From Vibrio sagamiensis NBRC 104589 (GTDB lineage Bacteria; Pseudomonadota; Gammaproteobacteria; Enterobacterales; Vibrionaceae), in contig NZ_BJXJ01000004.1 of the NCBI RefSeq assembly GCF_007990935.1, positions 62,001 through 126,000 on the forward strand: 64,000 bases of DNA, read 5' to 3'. Shown piece after piece: positions 1-9,300 of the stretch. The notes under the pieces are model-generated. The model was given only the letters and a program-made list of their open reading frames with translations, was not told the origin of the DNA and searched no databases. The position numbers and the translations under genes are program-made. Position 1 is the stretch's first letter. The number at the start of each line of letters is the position of its first letter.

Positions 1-1
1 T

Positions 2-736
2 AATGCAGAGTATGTCGTGGGGGTAAAAATGACAGTAGATTATATGGTTGAGACTAACCCTACCCATCGAAACTCCGATAGCCCTAATTACGATGGTGTG
101 ACAAGAGTAACTTATTTCTATGATTTAGAATTGGATGTCAATGGCAATGTTATTGGCGGTGAATGGTATCAAAATCGCCACCCTGATTTTTTATGGACAC
201 CATTACCCAATGAAGAAGCTCAGTCTTATTATGATGGGTGGGGGCGGTGGGATATTTCGCAACCCGTTCCTCAACATTGGCAAACACAGGCACCTAAAGC
301 AGCTAGATATAACCAGCCTCTGACATCTGTTGTTAAAGCATTATTTACAGCTTCCTCACAAGATAGCAGCCAAGATAATTTATGGAAACGAATTAAAACG
401 AACACTTCTGATCGAACGCAGTGTTTAGATGTAGAAGTTGCGGAAACCGAAAAAGGCATGGGTTCTAATGTTTTTGGTTGGCGTTGCCATTATGGGCAGA
501 ATCAACAGTGGAAGTTAACTTCTTCTGGTCAGCTGATCAATCGTGCGACTCCGGAGCTGTGCCTCGACCAGAAGGGGATTTATATTACGATGGAATTGTG
601 TAATAACAGCATCACGCAAAAATGGCGATGGTCAAATGGGCAGCTCAAAAATCAGCTCGACAATGCTTTAAAATGGAATTCTAGAACGTGGCTTGTTGAA
701 GCTGATATTAATGGAAGTCAATGGTATTTCGAATAA
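2..736 (+). CDS. C-terminal part of transglutaminase-elicitor-like protein with ricin B lectin domain (5' truncated by window edge)
   Basis: The reading frame is open to the left edge, so the true start lies outside the window. Residues before about 75 contain a block with YFYDLELDVNGNVIGGEWYQ and HPDFLWTP that I recognise, from memory, as the end of the transglutaminase-elicitor family (Phytophthora GP42 type, also found in Vibrio). From about residue 120 to the end, a TxxxCLDVE start and QQW/QKW motifs indicate one ricin-B/beta-trefoil lectin module. Such proteins are secreted and may crosslink or bind carbohydrate surfaces; the catalytic part is not visible here. A strong terminator follows directly. 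The lectin call is firm; the elicitor family call is moderate. Confidence 0.62.
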   Translation, partial: NAEYVVGVKMTVDYMVETNPTHRNSDSPNYDGVTRVTYFYDLELDVNGNVIGGEWYQNRHPDFLWTPLPNEEAQSYYDGWGRWDISQPVPQHWQTQAPKAARYNQPLTSVVKALFTASSQDSSQDNLWKRIKTNTSDRTQCLDVEVAETEKGMGSNVFGWRCHYGQNQQWKLTSSGQLINRATPELCLDQKGIYITMELCNNSITQKWRWSNGQLKNQLDNALKWNSRTWLVEADINGSQWYFE

Positions 737-767
737 TGGAGTATGAAGGCTAAACGTTAAGCTCATT

Positions 768-802
768 CAATGCCCTGACCCAGAGTCAGGGCATTGTCTT
801 TT
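768..802 (+). terminator. Rho-independent terminator of the lectin-domain gene
   Basis: A perfect 12-bp inverted repeat, CAATGCCCTGAC and GTCAGGGCATTG, is separated by a 5-nt loop and followed by TCTTTTC. It lies 32 bp after the stop codon and could also serve the convergent protease gene. Confidence 0.85.
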
Positions 803-842
803 CGTTCAGGCCTGAATCTATCCACTGAGTGTTACATAGTGA

Positions 843-2906
843 TTAATTACACAAACCTTGGTGAATCCATGTTGAGAAACCACCGAATGGATTTTGTCCC
901 CAAGAATCAGAGTCAGTTGTGAATTTATTACCCCAATATTGTACTGATGAACCAGCAGGATAATAGGTATCTAAAGACCATTCTCCCAGTCCACTGCAAA
1001 GATCATGAGGTTCTTGTTGTGGCCCCTGTGGGAATGAGATCGATTCACTGACAGCAATATAAGCATTGGTTGTGCTCTGTGCTCCGGTGATGAGTATTTG
1101 AATATCAGTACCTTGAATGCCCCCATAACCACAGTATTCATTATTACCACCTGCGGAAGACATGCAATCGTAATCTGAACTCGACACTGGGCGTTCTATT
1201 GTTGTGTAGAGTGTGACGTCTCCCGTTCCACCATTTGTTTGTACCCAAAGGTCATTAATTGAAGCATTTCTTAAAATATAACGTTGCTCATTTGATTGGT
1301 TATTGATCAGCACTGGATTATCAAGTGTGATTTCAATCACGTCGCCATTAGGAGAAGGTTGAGGCGTTGGATTTGGGATTGGTGAAGGGGTAGGCCTTGG
1401 TGAAGGTTGCCCAGAACCACAATGTACCGAAATACCAACTTGATTAAATGCATTGCTAACTGCCTGGCCATCATAGCCTAATTTTTCTGATGCTTTACAT
1501 ATACCTTCAGCACCTTGCTGAAATGTTGAGCGAGGAGTCCAAAAAAGTTGATTGGCAACTGCATAAGCTTTAAAGGCTTTTTGGATATCCCAGCCTTGGC
1601 TTGTTGCAAGGTGATAAAAGGCCTTATTGAAAATGCCGGAGCTATGATGAACGTCAAGGCCATCATAATATTTACTCACATGGCCGATCGACATCCCGTC
1701 TTGACCTGGCTCAATAAAATAGCGCATAGCGGAAGCATTTTTCATAACATGTTCACCCATCTTCCAATTGAACTCACCATGAACATATTGTGCAAGAGCA
1801 GCAGCAGCAACATCTGAAAAAGATTCATTCATCCCGCCAGACATGCCACGATACTCTAACCCTGAGTTTTGCTCTGTAAAGCCATGACTGACTTCATGTG
1901 CGATAACATCCCATGTGGCAAGTGGATACATATAATTATTACCGTCACCAAAAGTCATCTGCCTACCGTCCCAAAAGGCATTGCCATAGTTGCTTCCATA
2001 GTGAACCCTCATTGAGAGCTTCTGTCTGATTGGACGGGTGTTTAACCACTCTTCGTACATATCGAAAGTACGTTGACCGAAATAATGGGCATCATTCATC
2101 GGTGCATAAGCTCCGTTTATTTGACGATAGTTGTTCACTTGACAATTGAAACGATGAACCTGACCTCCCCATTGTTGGTTTTTCATGTCATAAGTAATGA
2201 CAGTGGGGCTGTCAAACTGACAATAACTATCAACGTCAAAACCACCAAATTTAGTGTTAGCACCAAAATAATAACGACCACTTTTAGTATTTCCACCAGG
2301 GCCTTCTGCTTTTTGAAAGGCAATCCCTTCCCAAGAATCTAAAACGTGCCCAGTTTTTGCGTCAACGATTGTTATAGGTCTTGAAGGTGTTTGACCATTG
2401 AAACGTTTAGCATCAACTTTATAAGAAAGATGTGCGGTCTGCTGTTCATCAAGCCAAATCATTAATTGAGCGGTATCTGGGGTTGAAGAAACAAATTTAG
2501 GGGCAGCAGTGTAGACTACTTTATTAGAGTTGTTAAAAGTACTCGCTATGCTGATTGCTTGTTGTTGGTTAATCATAGGTATTGTTGAATCGATATCACT
2601 TTCTAAGCCAACAACGACTTCGCCAGCGATAGTGTTATGAAAGGCTTGAGATGCATTATCTACAACAACTGAATAACCATAAACGGGGATACCATAAAAA
2701 AGTTGTTGTTTACGAGTGAAAGATTGATTGTTGAGTTTTACATCGCCTATTTCACTGTAGCTTTGAGCTAACTGTGTACTTGAATTTGATTTTTTATTAG
2801 CTTCTACAATTACACTAGATAAATCGATCGAAGAATGATCAATAATATGTGCAGCTTGTATATGAAAGGCGAGTGGAGCAAAAGCAAAAAAAGTTAAGTA
2901 TTTCAT
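843..2906 (-). CDS. Secreted thermolysin-like (M4) zinc metalloprotease with PPC-like and chitin-binding-like C-terminal domains
   Basis: 687 aa, larger than HapA-type vibriolysins. It has a signal peptide (residues 1-19) and an FTP/PepSY propeptide to about 195. The M4 catalytic domain shows HEVSH at 337-341, glutamate ligand E361 in NESFSD exactly 24 residues after H337, and the VHHSSG motif with H420 matching thermolysin His231. A Pro/Ser-rich linker (500-520) leads to a PPC-type beta domain (about 525-620). A final aromatic-rich module (640-687) with spaced Trp/Tyr resembles carbohydrate-binding families 5/12. It should be autoprocessed in the periplasm and secreted by the type II system. 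The ATG has an AGGTAGG ribosome site. It is transcribed divergently from the next gene. Confidence 0.93.
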   Translation of the reverse strand: MKYLTFFAFAPLAFHIQAAHIIDHSSIDLSSVIVEANKKSNSSTQLAQSYSEIGDVKLNNQSFTRKQQLFYGIPVYGYSVVVDNASQAFHNTIAGEVVVGLESDIDSTIPMINQQQAISIASTFNNSNKVVYTAAPKFVSSTPDTAQLMIWLDEQQTAHLSYKVDAKRFNGQTPSRPITIVDAKTGHVLDSWEGIAFQKAEGPGGNTKSGRYYFGANTKFGGFDVDSYCQFDSPTVITYDMKNQQWGGQVHRFNCQVNNYRQINGAYAPMNDAHYFGQRTFDMYEEWLNTRPIRQKLSMRVHYGSNYGNAFWDGRQMTFGDGNNYMYPLATWDVIAHEVSHGFTEQNSGLEYRGMSGGMNESFSDVAAAALAQYVHGEFNWKMGEHVMKNASAMRYFIEPGQDGMSIGHVSKYYDGLDVHHSSGIFNKAFYHLATSQGWDIQKAFKAYAVANQLFWTPRSTFQQGAEGICKASEKLGYDGQAVSNAFNQVGISVHCGSGQPSPRPTPSPIPNPTPQPSPNGDVIEITLDNPVLINNQSNEQRYILRNASINDLWVQTNGGTGDVTLYTTIERPVSSSDYDCMSSAGGNNEYCGYGGIQGTDIQILITGAQSTTNAYIAVSESISFPQGPQQEPHDLCSGLGEWSLDTYYPAGSSVQYWGNKFTTDSDSWGQNPFGGFSTWIHQGLCN

Positions 2907-3123
2907 AATGTAACCTACCTCGTTATTTTATGTGCAACCTAGTTCATATAAATTGCATTTACCTTAACTCCTTAATCCTACTGAATGTAGGGTCATTTTT
3001 TATAGATTTGACTTCGATTCAGGAAATTTAACGCCTGTAGAGATCTTGCTTCCGTAATTTGAATATTTATTTTAAGGGGGTCATTCGGTATACTGCTTTT
3101 TTTGGTTTATTGAGTTAGCCGCA

Positions 3124-4446
3124 GTGAATAGTTTTAAAATGTCTCCCTTACCTGCATTGATTTGCTCATTATGTCTCGTTTCGCAGTCAACCATTGCTGA
3201 AGATGATAACCATGAAGTTATGTGGGGTATTGCCGCCTTGAAAAGAATGGCTACGATCCCTTTTGATACCGTACATGGTGATTCAACTGTCAGTACATAT
3301 GTTCCGATGATGTTTTTTGAAAATGAGTACGTTTACCTCAACGGTATTGAAGGTGGAGTGTTTTTATATGGCAATAAACAATCAGATTGGCTAATCAGTA
3401 CCATAATGCGCTTGAGATTTGTTGATATCCCTAAGTCAGTTCAAAATGCTTATGGAGGTGATAGAATTGATGCGGGCTTTCAATGGCAGTATAAACTTAG
3501 TGAACATTGGTTCACAGATGTAGAAATAATGTCTGATGACGAAGGACAAAGTCATTCAAATTTTCGAGTATCAACACAGTTTGAACTTGGAAATTTAGAA
3601 ATGGTGTCTGATTTGACACTTAGATATAAGACAACCGATTTTAATAGTGAGTATTACTCTTTTAAGGATGCCACTGGTGAATCTATTGGTGCTGGTATTG
3701 ATATGCGCTTGGGGGTTAAAGGGCGTTACCATGTCACTTCTAACTTATATTTATTAGGTGGAGCAAGTGTAACTAGATTAGATAATCAAGCATTTCAAAG
3801 TGCTGTGGTTAAAGATCGTTACGAAGGGGAGGTTTTTCTTGGTTTTGGGTTCTTTAATGATAAAACTAAACCCTATAAAGAGCAGTTAAACAATAGCCAA
3901 TATCTGCGTGTTGCACATGGTTGGGCAACCCCATCGAATATAGGTGAAATTTTTAAATTTAACAGTAAAAAGGACAACTATAATCATCAACTTTCTTCTT
4001 TATTTTATGGTTACCCTCTAACAGATAGCTTGTTCGACTTTCCCGTGGCGCTATTTGTTACACCAGGTATTGCTCATCATTGGTCCTCTAGCCAGCAATC
4101 ATCAAGCACAGAGTTTGTGATGGCTATCAAAGCCTATTATACTTTTGAATGGCCAACCCAATGGCGCTTTGGTGTTGGAGAAGGGGTGTCTTATATCGAT
4201 AGTATTACTTATATTGAAGCTACTGAATTAAAAGAAAAAAGCTATACACCAAGCCATTTACTCAATTATCTTGACTTCTCAATTGACGTAAATATTGGGG
4301 ACCTATTTCAGCAAAAGCAGTGGAATGATATTTGGGTAGGTTACTCACTTCATCATCGATCTGCAATTTTTGAAAAAGCTTCCCAATTTGGTCGTATTAA
4401 AGGTGGCAGTAATTATAATACAATGTATATTCAGTTTGATTTCTAA
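3124..4446 (+). CDS. Outer-membrane beta-barrel protein, MipA/OmpV-like, with a second barrel-like half
   Basis: 440 aa with an N-terminal signal peptide (cleavage probably after residue 25) and a C-terminal ...QFDF aromatic end typical of outer-membrane barrels. Residues about 50-245 resemble the MipA/OmpV family (alternating beta-strands, GGVFLYG near the start). Residues about 265-440 form a second unit with HGWATPSNIGEI, SLHHRSAIF and a terminal aromatic strand, recalling the HxS region of PagL-like acyloxyacyl hydrolases. MipA proteins are usually near 250 aa, so this is nearly double length. The GTG start is chosen because a lysine precedes the hydrophobic core; an in-frame ATG at 3139 is an alternative. 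The function is unproven. Confidence 0.6.
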   Translation: MNSFKMSPLPALICSLCLVSQSTIAEDDNHEVMWGIAALKRMATIPFDTVHGDSTVSTYVPMMFFENEYVYLNGIEGGVFLYGNKQSDWLISTIMRLRFVDIPKSVQNAYGGDRIDAGFQWQYKLSEHWFTDVEIMSDDEGQSHSNFRVSTQFELGNLEMVSDLTLRYKTTDFNSEYYSFKDATGESIGAGIDMRLGVKGRYHVTSNLYLLGGASVTRLDNQAFQSAVVKDRYEGEVFLGFGFFNDKTKPYKEQLNNSQYLRVAHGWATPSNIGEIFKFNSKKDNYNHQLSSLFYGYPLTDSLFDFPVALFVTPGIAHHWSSSQQSSSTEFVMAIKAYYTFEWPTQWRFGVGEGVSYIDSITYIEATELKEKSYTPSHLLNYLDFSIDVNIGDLFQQKQWNDIWVGYSLHHRSAIFEKASQFGRIKGGSNYNTMYIQFDF

Positions 4447-4486
4447 CGACAAAAGATCGAGTAACCAAATTACACACTTTAATCTT

Positions 4487-4520
4487 CTCAAGCAGCACTT
4501 AGGCTGCTTGAGTGTTTTAA
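4487..4520 (+). terminator. Rho-independent terminator
   Basis: A perfect 10-bp repeat CTCAAGCAGC/GCTGCTTGAG with a 6-nt loop is followed by TGTTTT. It ends the MipA/OmpV-like gene and lies in the convergent gap before the small membrane-protein gene. Confidence 0.8.
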
Positions 4521-4573
4521 AGCGCTCTTTTATTATTCTTTAGAGAAAATTAATTACCCTGACCTTGTGCTGG

Positions 4574-4837
4574 TTATGTAGCAGAAGCTTTTCGTATGAA
4601 CTGAGTATTAAGAAATTTATATAAAGCGATCAGCCCCCAAGTCCCCTCAAGAATAACAAAAGGTATTACATTTAAATGCCATGAACACCATGCTGCCACT
4701 AAGCCTCCTACAGCGTTCATCAATAAATAGATTCGACTTTCATGTGACATGTAGTTGAACATATTAAGGAAAAATGCGACTAAAAGAAGAAATACGGCAA
4801 CAGCACATATATTATTTGCGGTCTCTGCATCGATCAT
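4574..4837 (-). CDS. Small inner-membrane protein, CBU_0592-like
   Basis: 87 aa with two or three hydrophobic segments (residues about 10-28, 38-52, 58-74). The pattern, including NxxGGLxAAW and a short charged tail, resembles the small CBU_0592-type membrane proteins of Proteobacteria, recalled rather than searched. The ATG has a GAAGGA ribosome site. It starts only 5 bp after the alcohol dehydrogenase stop, so the two are almost certainly co-transcribed and translationally linked. No biochemical role can be assigned. Confidence 0.6.
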   Translation of the reverse strand: MIDAETANNICAVAVFLLLVAFFLNMFNYMSHESRIYLLMNAVGGLVAAWCSWHLNVIPFVILEGTWGLIALYKFLNTQFIRKASAT

Positions 4838-4842
4838 TAGAA

Positions 4843-5889
4843 TTATCCTTCTTTATTGCTAATGATGACTTTAAGTGAGCAATGATCACCTGCATGAATA
4901 AAGGTGTCATAAGCTTCGGCGACTTGTGAAAGATCGAAAGCATGGCTGCAAAGTTGTTTAGGATTGAGGTGTCCAGCACGGATTTGTTTGATTAACATCG
5001 GGATAGTATGAGTATGTACTAATCCAGCTGTCATTGTAAAATTACGCTTCCACATATCTTCGAGATTAATTGTAGCAGGTTTACCATGTACACCTAGAAC
5101 AGCAATGTTACCACCAGGTCTAACAAGCTTTTGTGACATGTCCCAACCTGCTGGAATACCAATTGCTTCAATGACTACATCGACACCTACGTCATCAGTC
5201 ATCTCAAGTATTTGCTGTACTGCTGTTCCTTCAGAGTTATTTATTGTGTGCGTTGCGCCCATTTCACGTGCAACTTCTAAACGGTGTGGGTTATTATCGA
5301 TGGCATAGATTTCTGATGGTGTGAAGAACTTAGATGTCATCAGTGCAGCAAGACCAACGGGGCCACAGCCAATGACTGCAACAGAACACCCTGGCTTGAC
5401 TTGGCCGTCGAGAACCCCAACTTCATACCCTGTTGGAAAAATATCACTTAAAAGAACAAGAGAATCAACATCGATATCTTCAGGTACCAAATGCAAACTA
5501 TTATCAGCATATGGGATTCTAACGTATTCAGCTTGGCAACCATCAATTTCGTTACCCAGTAACCAGCCGCCATTAAGACATTGACCAAAGTTAGACTTTT
5601 GACACATTGAACAACCACCACATGAAGTGATACACGAAATGATAACACGGTCTCCGACTTTAAAGTTATGAACAAGCTCACCACATTCCTCAATGATTCC
5701 AACACCTTCATGGCCTAAGATTGTGCCAGGTTTGAATGTGGCTACGTTATTTCTGAGTATATGCAGATCCGTACCACAAATGGTGGTCTTTTCGATTCTC
5801 ACTACAGCATCAGTGGCATTAACTACTGTTGGAGTTGGTCTCTCTTCTAAAGTTGCTTTGCTTTCACCATCGTATACATATGCTTTCAT
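4843..5889 (-). CDS. Zinc-dependent medium-chain alcohol dehydrogenase
   Basis: 348 aa, the usual length for the family. Residue C38 in TICGTDLH and GHEGVG at about 59-64 give the catalytic-zinc ligands. Four cysteines in the segment CGGCSMCQKSNFGQC bind the structural zinc. GCGPVG at about 174-179 is the Rossmann dinucleotide loop, and D198 (AIDNN) suggests NAD+ rather than NADP+. The protein should oxidise alcohols or reduce aldehydes in the cytoplasm; the substrate is not readable. The ATG has an AAGGAAA ribosome site. It is first in a two-gene operon with the small membrane protein downstream. Confidence 0.9.
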   Translation of the reverse strand: MKAYVYDGESKATLEERPTPTVVNATDAVVRIEKTTICGTDLHILRNNVATFKPGTILGHEGVGIIEECGELVHNFKVGDRVIISCITSCGGCSMCQKSNFGQCLNGGWLLGNEIDGCQAEYVRIPYADNSLHLVPEDIDVDSLVLLSDIFPTGYEVGVLDGQVKPGCSVAVIGCGPVGLAALMTSKFFTPSEIYAIDNNPHRLEVAREMGATHTINNSEGTAVQQILEMTDDVGVDVVIEAIGIPAGWDMSQKLVRPGGNIAVLGVHGKPATINLEDMWKRNFTMTAGLVHTHTIPMLIKQIRAGHLNPKQLCSHAFDLSQVAEAYDTFIHAGDHCSLKVIISNKEG

Positions 5890-6091
5890 TGTTTTTCCTT
5901 ATTAGTTATCTAGCACCCTGACATGGGTTGAGGCAGACTAACTTGTGATTGCGTAATATGAAAACAAAATGTTCATAAAATGTTGCAATATTGTGATCAA
6001 TGATTTAATTGGAAAGCTAATGATTAAGGTAATAATAATTTATTTATAATTCAATATGTTAGTGTTTTATTGGTAAAGTCGATTGCTGAAT
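5890..6091. other. Intergenic leader of the alcohol dehydrogenase operon
   Basis: AT-rich DNA between the divergent adh operon and the dispersed repeat. It must hold the adh promoter. I see no confident operator or RNA structure. Confidence 0.4.
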
Positions 6092-6254
6092 GTTGCTCGC
6101 CCTTAGGGAGCGTGTCACTGAGTTGACCTTTTGTGTCAGACAACCGTTCTTCTTACCAAAATAAGAAAGAGACTGCTATTCCGCTTCGTTTTCTTCCTTG
6201 AAGTTGATTTAGTGACTTCGCTCTGAATCAAGCATTTTAAGGTCACTTAGGTGT
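6092..6254. repeat. Copy A (left-truncated) of a dispersed palindromic element
   Basis: This 163-bp stretch matches 55694-55855 along nearly its whole length with scattered substitutions. It folds on itself: GAGCGTGTCACTGAGTTGAC near the left pairs imperfectly with the complement of GATTTAGTGACTTCGCTC near the right. It ends in GGTCACTTAGGTGT, a degenerate form of the arm seen at several other sites. No left terminal arm like that of the 55.57-kb copy is present. It lies between the adh operon and hrpA. Confidence 0.85.
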
Positions 6255-6384
6255 AAAAAGAATGAACAGTAACGAGTGCTAGCTAAATGTGAAATTTTGA
6301 CTATACAAGCCTTTCTATTATCTCGTTTTTAGTCTCGTGTGTTACAATCGGCTTAGTTTGAATAATAAAAGAATAGGAAACGCT

Positions 6385-9300
6385 TTGACTTCGTCACAGC
6401 CCTCAAAAAAGAATCCCGCTGAAGAGCAAGCGGCACCGTCAAATGGTGTTCAAAATGCCAAAGCGAAGCAGACCAATGCATCTCAAGCACAAGTTGCTCA
6501 GAATGCCGCTCCTCAGTCTCAAGTAAATAACGCGGCGTCACTACGCAAGGCACTTAACCAGTGCATGATGCGCGATAGGTTTCGTTTGAATAAAAGAATC
6601 TCTGGGGCGAGCAAAATCAGAAAAGACGCAGCACGTAACGCTGTGTTTGATGAGATCGCATTAGATATCGCCAAATCCATGATGGTTGCTGAGCAACGTA
6701 GTCGTTACCAGCCAACGATTGAATACCCTGAAATCTTGCCAGTCAGCCAAAAACGTGACGACATTGCGAAAGCAATCGAAGAAAACCAAGTGGTTATCGT
6801 TGCAGGTGAGACCGGTTCAGGTAAAACTACTCAGCTACCAAAAATCTGTGCTGAGCTTGGTCGCGGTAAGTTCGGTCTGATTGGTCACACTCAACCTCGT
6901 CGTCTTGCGGCGCGCTCGGTTGCAAACCGTATTGCCGAAGAGATGGAAACCAAGCTTGGTGAGTTTGTTGGTTACAAGGTTCGATTCAACGATCAGATCT
7001 CTGAAAACACCCAAATCAAATTGATGACCGACGGTATCTTGCTGGCTGAAATTCAGCATGACCGCTTCTTGAATCAATACGACACCATCATTATCGATGA
7101 AGCGCACGAGCGCAGCCTTAATATTGATTTCATCTTGGGTTACTTGAAAGAGTTGTTGCCACGTCGTCCTGACCTGAAAGTGATCATCACGTCGGCAACC
7201 ATCGATCCTGAGCGTTTTTCAAAACACTTCAACAACGCACCAATTATTGAGGTGTCAGGTCGTACTTACCCAGTAGAAACACGTTACCGCCCACTAAGTG
7301 GTGATGACGATAATGATCGTGACCAACTTGAAGGCATCTTCGAAGCGGTAGATGAACTGTGCGATGAAGGCTTAGGTGACATCCTGATCTTCATGAACGG
7401 TGAGCGTGAAATCCGTGATACCGCTGATGCACTGTCTAAACGTAATCTGAAGAGCACGGAAATTGTGCCGCTTTACGCACGTTTGTCGGCGGGTGAACAG
7501 AACAAAATTTTCCAACCTCATGCTGGTCGCCGCATTGTACTGGCCACCAACGTCGCAGAGACCTCGTTAACGGTTCCGGGCATCAAGTACGTGATCGATC
7601 CGGGTACGGCACGTATCAGCCGATACAGTTACCGTACTAAGGTTCAGCGTCTTCCAATCGAGCCAGTTTCTCAGGCGAGTGCGAATCAGCGTAAAGGTCG
7701 TTGTGGTCGTGTGGAAGAGGGTATCTGTATTCGTTTGTACTCAGAGGAAGATTTTGAGTCTCGTCCGGAGTTTACCGATCCTGAGATCCTACGTACCAAC
7801 TTAGCGTCGGTTATCTTGCAGATGACAGCACTTGGCTTAGGTGATATTCAAGCCTTCCCATTTGTGGAAGCGCCTGACAAACGCAATATCCAAGATGGTG
7901 TTCGCCTTCTAGAAGAGCTTGGTGCAATTAACGCAGAAGCGAAAGACCTCGAGTCTCAAGGTAAGAAACGCCTAACCAGCATTGGTCGTCAACTTGCACG
8001 CCTGCCAATTGACCCACGTTTAGCACGTATGGTCTTGGAATCACCAAAGCAAGGAGCATTGAAAGAAGTGATGATCATTGCAGCGGCATTGTCGATTCAA
8101 GACCCGCGCGAACGTCCAAGTGACAAGCAGCAATCATCCGATGACAAGCACAAACGTTTCTTCCATGAAGACTCAGATTTTCTGACGTTTGTGAACCTGT
8201 GGGACTACATCCAGAAGCAGCAAAAAGCACTAACGGGTAACCAGTTCCGCAAGCAATGTAAACAAGACTACCTGAACTACTTGCGCGTGCGTGAGTGGCA
8301 AGATGTGTACTTCCAAATTCACCAGTCTATGCGTGAAATGGAGTTCAAACTTAACGATGAACCTGCGTCTTACCATGGAGTACACAGCTCAATCCTTGTT
8401 GGTTTGTTGTCGCACATTGGTATGAAAGACCAAGAGAAGAATGAATACCAAGGTGCGCGTAACGCTCGTTTCCATATCTTCCCTGCATCGGGGCTATTTA
8501 AGAAACAACCCAAGTGGATCATGTCTGCTGAGTTGGTGGAAACTTCAAAACTTTGGGGTCGTATCATCGCCAAGATTCAACCAGAGTGGATTGAGCCGTT
8601 AGCGAAGCACCTGATTAAACGTAGCTACAGTGAGCCGCATTGGTCAAAGAAACGTGCAGCAGTCATGGCACACGAGAAAGTGATGCTTTATGGGGTGCCA
8701 ATTGTACCAAAGCGTTTGGTGAACTACGGCAGTATCGATCCTACCTTGAGTCGTGAAATCTTCATTCGTAGTGCGCTGGTGGAAGGAGAGTGGGAAACTA
8801 AGCACGCGTTCTTCAAGCAAAACCGTAAGCTCCTTCAAGAAGTGGAAGAACTTGAACATAAATCGCGTCGTCGCGATATCTTAGTCGATGACGATGAATT
8901 GTTTGACTTCTATGATCAGCGTGTCAGTACTGATGTGGTTTCAGGCAAACACTTCGATACGTGGTGGAAGCAAGCATCGAAGGAGAACAAAGAACTACTG
9001 AACTTCGAGAAAGAGATGTTGTTCAAGGGCGATGCCAGCCATGTTACTGACTTGGATTATCCGAACTTTTGGTATCAGAATAATTTGAAGCTGAAGTTAA
9101 GCTATCAATTTGAACCTGGAGAAGATAGTGACGGTGTAACGGTGCATCTCCCTCTACCCATTTTAAACCAGGTGGAAACCGCCGGGTTTGATTGGCAAAT
9201 ACCGGGCTTGCGTCATGAACTTATTGTCAGCTTGATCAAGTCGCTGCCGAAGACTGTTCGTAAAAACTTTGTGCCTGCGCCAAACTACGCCGATGCATTC

